Shown here piece by piece: positions 58,816 through 64,000 of a stretch of DNA of 64,000 bases; positions within the stretch are counted from its first letter, which is position 1, and each line of letters starts with the position of its first letter. The notes below the pieces were generated by a model. The model worked only from the letters and a program-made list of their open reading frames with translations, searched no databases and was not told the origin of the DNA. The stretch lies in the NCBI RefSeq assembly GCF_022539505.1, contig NW_025901059.1, positions 1 through 64,000 on the forward strand. The letters are read 5' to 3'. Source of the DNA: Lolium rigidum. Lineage: Eukaryota > Streptophyta > Magnoliopsida > Poales > Poaceae. The translations under genes were made by a program, and so were the position numbers.

Positions 58816-60755
58816 CGTCCCACACAGGGCACACCGGTGGACCTAGCTATGTACACATTAGAAGATATATCTCTCAATGCCGTTCCCAAATATCATCATC
58901 ATCACCCATCTCCCACCTCCTCCGATCCAAGGACTTCCACAGTTGTCTCAGCAAGTCCACACTAGCCATGCTAAATAGTCAGGCCAAAACCCTAATATCA
59001 ATATGGCAATACCTATGATGTGAAATCCTACCATTTATACTGATGTGACACAACAAGGTACTAGATGCAAACTCAATATTGGATATATTCCCTCCATCCA
59101 GATATATAATGTTTGGAATTATAGGTGAAGTCAACATCTTATAATTTTGACATAACACACATAAAAGTTATATGGATTGAGCAGGCAAGAATGATATTAT
59201 TGTATTTAACCCGGTGCTACTACCTTGTCTTAGTGCCAGAAATTCCACACCCCTTGTTTAGCGGAATGAAGGTCCTTTTACCATTTTTAGATCAAAATTT
59301 TGCATTGGAGATTGTGAAAAATCAAAGGACCATTTCCATTGGGAGGCATCAAACAACAAGAAAGATGTCCTAGCTAGAGACAAGGCAGGTGATTAGGATT
59401 AGATAGACTTCACTTATCAGAGGATGCAGGGAAACATTCACGTGAGCGTTCTCTCACACGCCCTTAATTCTGCCAGGTGTATTCGGGCCCTTATGCTCAT
59501 AATCAGTACAAGTTGGCTAACCAGGAGGCACTAATTATTTGTGACAGGAAAGAAGCAGACATTATCCATATTAGATATGCAGAACCCTGATCAGCAAGCA
59601 GCAGCCTTTACCCTGCCTCTAGCTAGCATAGAACAATAATCCATAGCACCAACCAAGCATCTCGCTTAATTCGCAACTTCTCTTTCTTTTAGCTACGCTT
59701 TCTTGGGCCATTATAAGCTTTACAATGGTCATTTAGCTACTACTTCAAAGCGCTACTTTTAAACAAATGAACAGGCACAATGATCGTACCGCGTATCTAC
59801 ATTTTATTGATGTGTGTATGCTTTGCAGGGAAAAACAATACGCGATTAGAGATATTACCTGCTCAATGGTTGGTTACACACTTACACCGCCCTTATGGAG
59901 CGCACAATGATTAAAAATATACGGAGTATATTCGAACTTTGAGGCAATTATAACTTGTCACATCACAGTTTGGCATGATAGCTCGCTTTGACAATGGGAA
60001 TACGAAGCTTTAGTATTTCTGGCCATACGCTCCTAATGGAGTGAAGCATCTTAGTTGGTAGAGAGTTTGATTTGCAAAATCCCTGTAGAAATTTAGAGAG
60101 TGGTAAAGTTCCCCCAGAATACCAGCTTAGAATTCTATTATGTGAATGCAGTATTTCCTCTTTTGAAGTTCTCAGTTACATCAAACACAAGCGGTTCCAT
60201 GCCTGGAACATTTATTGATTCGGTGCGCAATCATACATCTTAGCATATACTGTATTATATTACGCAATCAGTTCCAGTTTAGTTAGTACGGTTAGAGCAT
60301 AAGCAATGTTCCAAAAACTGCCCTACAGATTAGCATATTTGTTTGAAATGGTTGTCCAATCATTCCGGTATGTATTAGATCCTACGAGAAACCCCCACGC
60401 GTAAGATGGACAACTGGGCAATATCTTTTTTTCATTGGAATCAAGAATATAATACGTAGAACTTACTTCCGCCACGGAAGACTCAAGTTGCGAAACTTGA
60501 ATTTTGACATATAGTCGCCAGTTTCAGAAATAGCGTTTGCCAATGATGTGTTAGAAATACAACCACCCTTGCTAGAGTGCTAGGCACATTAACTACGCTT
60601 GTTTCTCAGCTGGACAATTCCTGATCTTTTTCTTTCTACATTTATAACAGTTCACGCCAGGTGATATATGGTATTTATGTATGGAAATATTATATATGGT
60701 ATTTATGTATGGAAAATTGAAATGTAACAGCAGGTGTTGCCGTCTTACACAAGAG
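58816..60755. other. no gene seen
   Basis: AT-rich intergenic DNA downstream of the DAK gene. A weak MITE-like ATTCCCTCCATCCAGATATA lies near 59087 with no partner end. A 22-base direct repeat lies near 60665-60715. Confidence 0.5.
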
Positions 60756-60770
60756 TATTCCTCTACACGG

Positions 60771-61018
60771 GAGAATGGTCAGAGGGTTAGATGGTTAGCT
60801 TGAGTTGGTGGCTGTTTGATGGTTAGCTTGAGTTGGTGGCTACCTCTCAACCGCGGTTTGATGGTTATTTTGAGTTGGTGGCTACCTCGCAACCTAAGTT
60901 CAAATCTCATACCTAAGTTCAAATCTCATTGGACACAGGATTGAAGCTCATTTAGCTTTTTCTATAAAAAATATGCTCTGGGTACTATTGCTCATAGGTC
61001 TTTTTTTATTATTATTAT
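60771..61018 (+). mobile_element. tRNA-derived SINE with triplicated A box and duplicated B box
   Basis: A 15-bp target, TATTCCTCTACACGG, is duplicated exactly (60756-60770 and 61019-61033). Inside, the A-box-like unit TTAGCTTGAGTTGGTGGC occurs three times (the third with ATTTT for AGCTT) between about 60790 and 60885. The B-box-like unit CTAAGTTCAAATCTCAT occurs twice (about 60893-60930). The 3' end is a T run followed by (ATT)n. It would be transcribed by RNA polymerase III and mobilised by a LINE. Confidence 0.78.
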
Positions 61019-61499
61019 TATTCCTCTACACGGAATTATCTGTGAGTCGTCAGCTTTGATACAAAGGCTAAGAAGAATAGACAACAGAATGCAGACAACC
61101 ATGTCGTCATTGGATATGATATTTAGAAGTTTGTGACTTTTTAGTCTCTCACTTTGTCGAATAGGAGACAACCATGTCGTCAGCGCTATGTTGTTGAGGC
61201 CATTCAGGTAAAATAGACGGTAATAATAAGCACTAACACCGTCAACCACACAGCAGAGGCACACATAATCATCACTTCATCAGGAAGGCAAAATCATAAC
61301 TTCACCGACCGTTTGTAAGTCTGCAAATCCTTTGAACTGCTCTCTGTATGATGTCAGGACAAAACAATACGGAACTCGATTTCTCAGCCCATGCAAAGCA
61401 CAAGCGGAAATCAAATCAGAGGGAGCGAGAAAAGCCTCTGAGCATTTCGCCGTCAGTGTAGTATTTTGGACTGTGAAGGAGGCATAGCATGTACTACTA

Positions 61500-63977
61500 C
61501 TAGCTTTCTGAACCATGCAGCTTCTTCTTCACTGAAAGCGCTGCAGCTCGATACCATGCAGCTGCAGCAACTGCTCCTGGATCAGGAACTGAAACCAGGT
61601 GATCGGGAGCAACGTATGATGACCGTCCTGCCTGCAAGTGCAAATGAATCACATTACTACAGGAACGGACATAATCAAAGGGAAAAGTGCACAAGAATGC
61701 AGATTTAGTTGAGCGAGACAAGGCAAGTTATATGTTTTTTTTTCCTTTGAATGCAAGGAACAGGTGAAAGATCCAACCTTTGCTTGCATCTGTTTAGTGG
61801 ATTCAGCACCAGCTGATGCTGCTTCAGAAGAAGCGATAAAGGCAGTCACCGGATCGTCCCCAGCTTGAAGAGACTGTTTAAGCACAATAAGTACATCAAA
61901 TAATTACAGACAATGATGCCGGCAGAGCAAGTAGGTTTGAGAAGTGACCTGTTTCAAAACTGTAGAAGCAGGAATTAGAGCATCCAGCATTGTGCGATAT
62001 CCTGCACTGGCACCACCATATTTGCTAACAGCAGCAATAGAGGCTTCTAAAGCATCAGCCCCTGAAGAAAAGCAGCATACTTTGTTTAGCATGCAAATTT
62101 ATAGATAGTTGCGTTTCGATCATAATGTAATAAGTTTTGAATCGGAACGCTCAACGAACATATATCTTACATTCATATGCCGTAATAGTTTTGTTTTGTT
62201 TTAAGCTTGTATATGCAGCCTTGCAGAGTATGTCATACCTGGAGCACAGTATAGAAGAATAATTACTTAAGTTCTCATATAAGGCCAGTAATGCAACAAA
62301 TAGTAGCAAGCACGGATTTCTTACAAGATTCCACTTGTTCCACCCATCACCTTACGGATTGTTGCCCCAATCTCATTTATTGTTCCAGCTGCATCATTCA
62401 TAGGATAACTAGCAAAGGGAAAGGTTTACGTAAAATAGGTCAACTTGTAATAATGGCTGCAAAAACGCAGCCAGCATAGAAGGGATTCATATGAAAAATC
62501 AGGACAATGATGCAGAAAGAGGGGTTGGCATTTAACAAGTGGATCTTAACAAGAATTACATATGAACACTATAAATACCAGGAGTCACATCAACAATATG
62601 CATTGCTTCTAACTTACCGTGTTTTCATATCTTCAAGAATGGCTGTTGCACCTCTATACATCTGAAAAAAAATGAATCAATTCTAATGAATCATAAAACA
62701 GCTCTCATCAGCATTAAGTTAACAAACCCCTGCAAGACCTACCGTAGTTCCACAGTCACCATCACCAACTTTACTGTCCCAGTCATTTAGGCTATCCTTC
62801 AGACCAATGAGTTCTTTAGCACCTGCTTCAATAGCAGCCTCCAAAATACACCCTTGCTTGGTTGGCTCCTGCCGATGAGAAAGAATCTGCATAACAATAG
62901 CTAATTCATCATACTTGAGAAATTGCGAGTGGCAACTGATATGCATATATTCCAGTATTATTGGTAGACAAAATTGTTTGAAGCACGCACAGAACCAGAA
63001 GCACCCCTTGTTTCAAAGAGAGGGTATTCACATTTAATTTGATGGTCAGATGCAAATTGAAAGCTAAGCAGTGGTAATTAAGACCCCCAGGGGAAAATAG
63101 GGATGTCAGATTCACACAATACTATTGGCTAAACTTGCTGTCAGAAAAGAGAATGTTTTCAGAGTTCTTCTTTTCATTCCCACCATGTTCTCCATTTCAG
63201 GGTTCTCCTTTTCATTCCCACCATGTTCTCCTCACCTTGGCTTTCGTATCTTACCAAAAGGAAGAACTGGTATCTAGACAACAACTGGAATAGAAATTTC
63301 TAAATTACAACCCATGCAGAAGCAGAACCAATCGACAACATCATGCGGTTCTTGTTATAGTTGTACACTTCCAAATAAAAGCGAAGGTGAACCTACTCCC
63401 AGCATCACAGCCTTAGAGAAGAGAATTTTACTTCACCTCGTCATCCTTCATTGAAGGTGATGGTGGTACTGGAACAGGAAATTTTGCTGGCGGGCGCTTT
63501 CCTACAATCAACACCATTAGAAAACTGGTGATTAAACAACAACAACAAAGTTGTCACAGAGCTTACCCTTTCTATTTTAACAAACTTATACTAAAAGGCG
63601 TGTGATTAAACCAAATATGTATTTAAAATGTAGGCAACTCCCATTCTAATAGATCTGAATCCTGCCATTTTTGTATAGGCCCAGTTCTGGAGCTTCCAAT
63701 TGAAGTTTGTACAAAAGAGTTTGCAATTGTAGATAAAACATAAACTGCTACAAATAATGGAAATCACAAACTTCACAAGTTAACTCGTAAAAGAAGGCAA
63801 ACATAATGTCAAACCTATGATACAGATGTAAAGCGGCTAAAGGCTGCAGAAATCAAACTAGTTTTCTGCCAGCAAGATAACTACCTTCAGAACCAACAGG
63901 CCAAGATGGAGCTTTTGTGGGAGCATCAAGTCGCTGCAAAATGCTTTCATCTGACCTCATGATGGTGATAGAAATTC
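61500..63977 (-). CDS. DAK: dihydroxyacetone kinase (DhaK/DhaL type), 3' nine exons, 5' end outside the window
   Basis: The enzyme phosphorylates dihydroxyacetone (and glyceraldehyde) with ATP. Exons: 63977-63885, 63501-63437, 62886-62743, 62661-62618, 62408-62325, 62238-62171, 62061-61949, 61873-61778, 61631-61500. All junctions are GT-AG, the phases agree, and the frame is open to TAG at 61500-61502, giving about 278 codons of the C-terminal part. The DhaL (ATP-binding) domain is clear: NDWDSKVGDGDCGTT supplies the Asp residues that hold Mg-ADP, RKVMGGTSGILY contacts nucleotide, and KYGGASAGYRTMLDAL and SSEAASAGAESTKQM complete the helical barrel. The Pro-rich APTKAPSWPVGSEGKRPPAK-like segment is the linker from the DhaK (substrate) domain, which lies beyond 64000. 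It is probably cytosolic. The first listed exon is internal. Confidence 0.94.
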
Positions 63978-64000
63978 CTGCAGTGAAACATAATTTAAGG

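Noticed and set aside
1..64000. CRISPR arrays, bacterial operons, integrated viral genomes
   Set aside because: None seen. All repeats are explained by LTR elements, MITEs, a SINE and local duplications.

Overview
The window is nuclear DNA of a cereal-type grass, most likely Pooideae (a Triticeae or oat/ryegrass relative). The basis is nested LTR retrotransposons with TGATACGTCTCC-type termini and tRNA-Asp primer sites, Stowaway MITEs, and two intron-rich plant genes. Most short open frames in the window are shadows inside transposable elements (TEs).

Layout. 1-6042: the 3' part of a Ty3 chromovirus, whose LTR is split by an insertion and resumes at 23295-23578. 6043-23289: Ty3-type element E1 (plus strand), with a GTGGA target duplication. 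E1 carries an unclassified 3.4-kb insertion (8818-12243, containing a Stowaway MITE and an exon-like fragment) and a second element, E2 (13595-20436, minus strand, GTCCA duplication). 23579-27800: a Tat-like Ty3 element on the minus strand, into whose RT the chromovirus inserted. 27890-28546: LINE and Ty3 debris. 28641-36830: element E3 (plus), with a broken Athila-like gag-protease and no reverse transcriptase or integrase. 36835-39691: a truncated minus-strand relative (E4) and another LTR fragment. 40848-41450: a hAT-type non-autonomous element with a perfect 8-bp duplication. 41840-42741: a GC-rich pseudogene.

The gene-bearing right third holds a complete ten-exon MAP65/ASE1 microtubule-bundling gene (43618-47666, minus, 618 aa) and the 3' nine exons of a dihydroxyacetone kinase gene (61500-63977, minus, continuing past the window). 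Between them lie LINE remnants, a Ty1/copia element without a recognisable 5' LTR, and a SINE with multiplied promoter boxes.

How the parts relate. E1, E2, E3 and E4 share the LTR type and tRNA-Asp primer site; E1, E2 and E3 also share the long 3' noncoding block, which is missing from the truncated E4. E3 carries gag-protease, whereas E1, E2 and E4 carry an unrelated ORF of unknown function. They look like mobilised, non-autonomous partners on one scaffold. The most striking sequence-level signal is that sites expected to read CTG/CAG often read CTCG/CGAG or CCG/CGG in the young repeats. This breaks reading frames and inflates LTR divergence, and is probably a consensus error at CHG-methylated cytosines.
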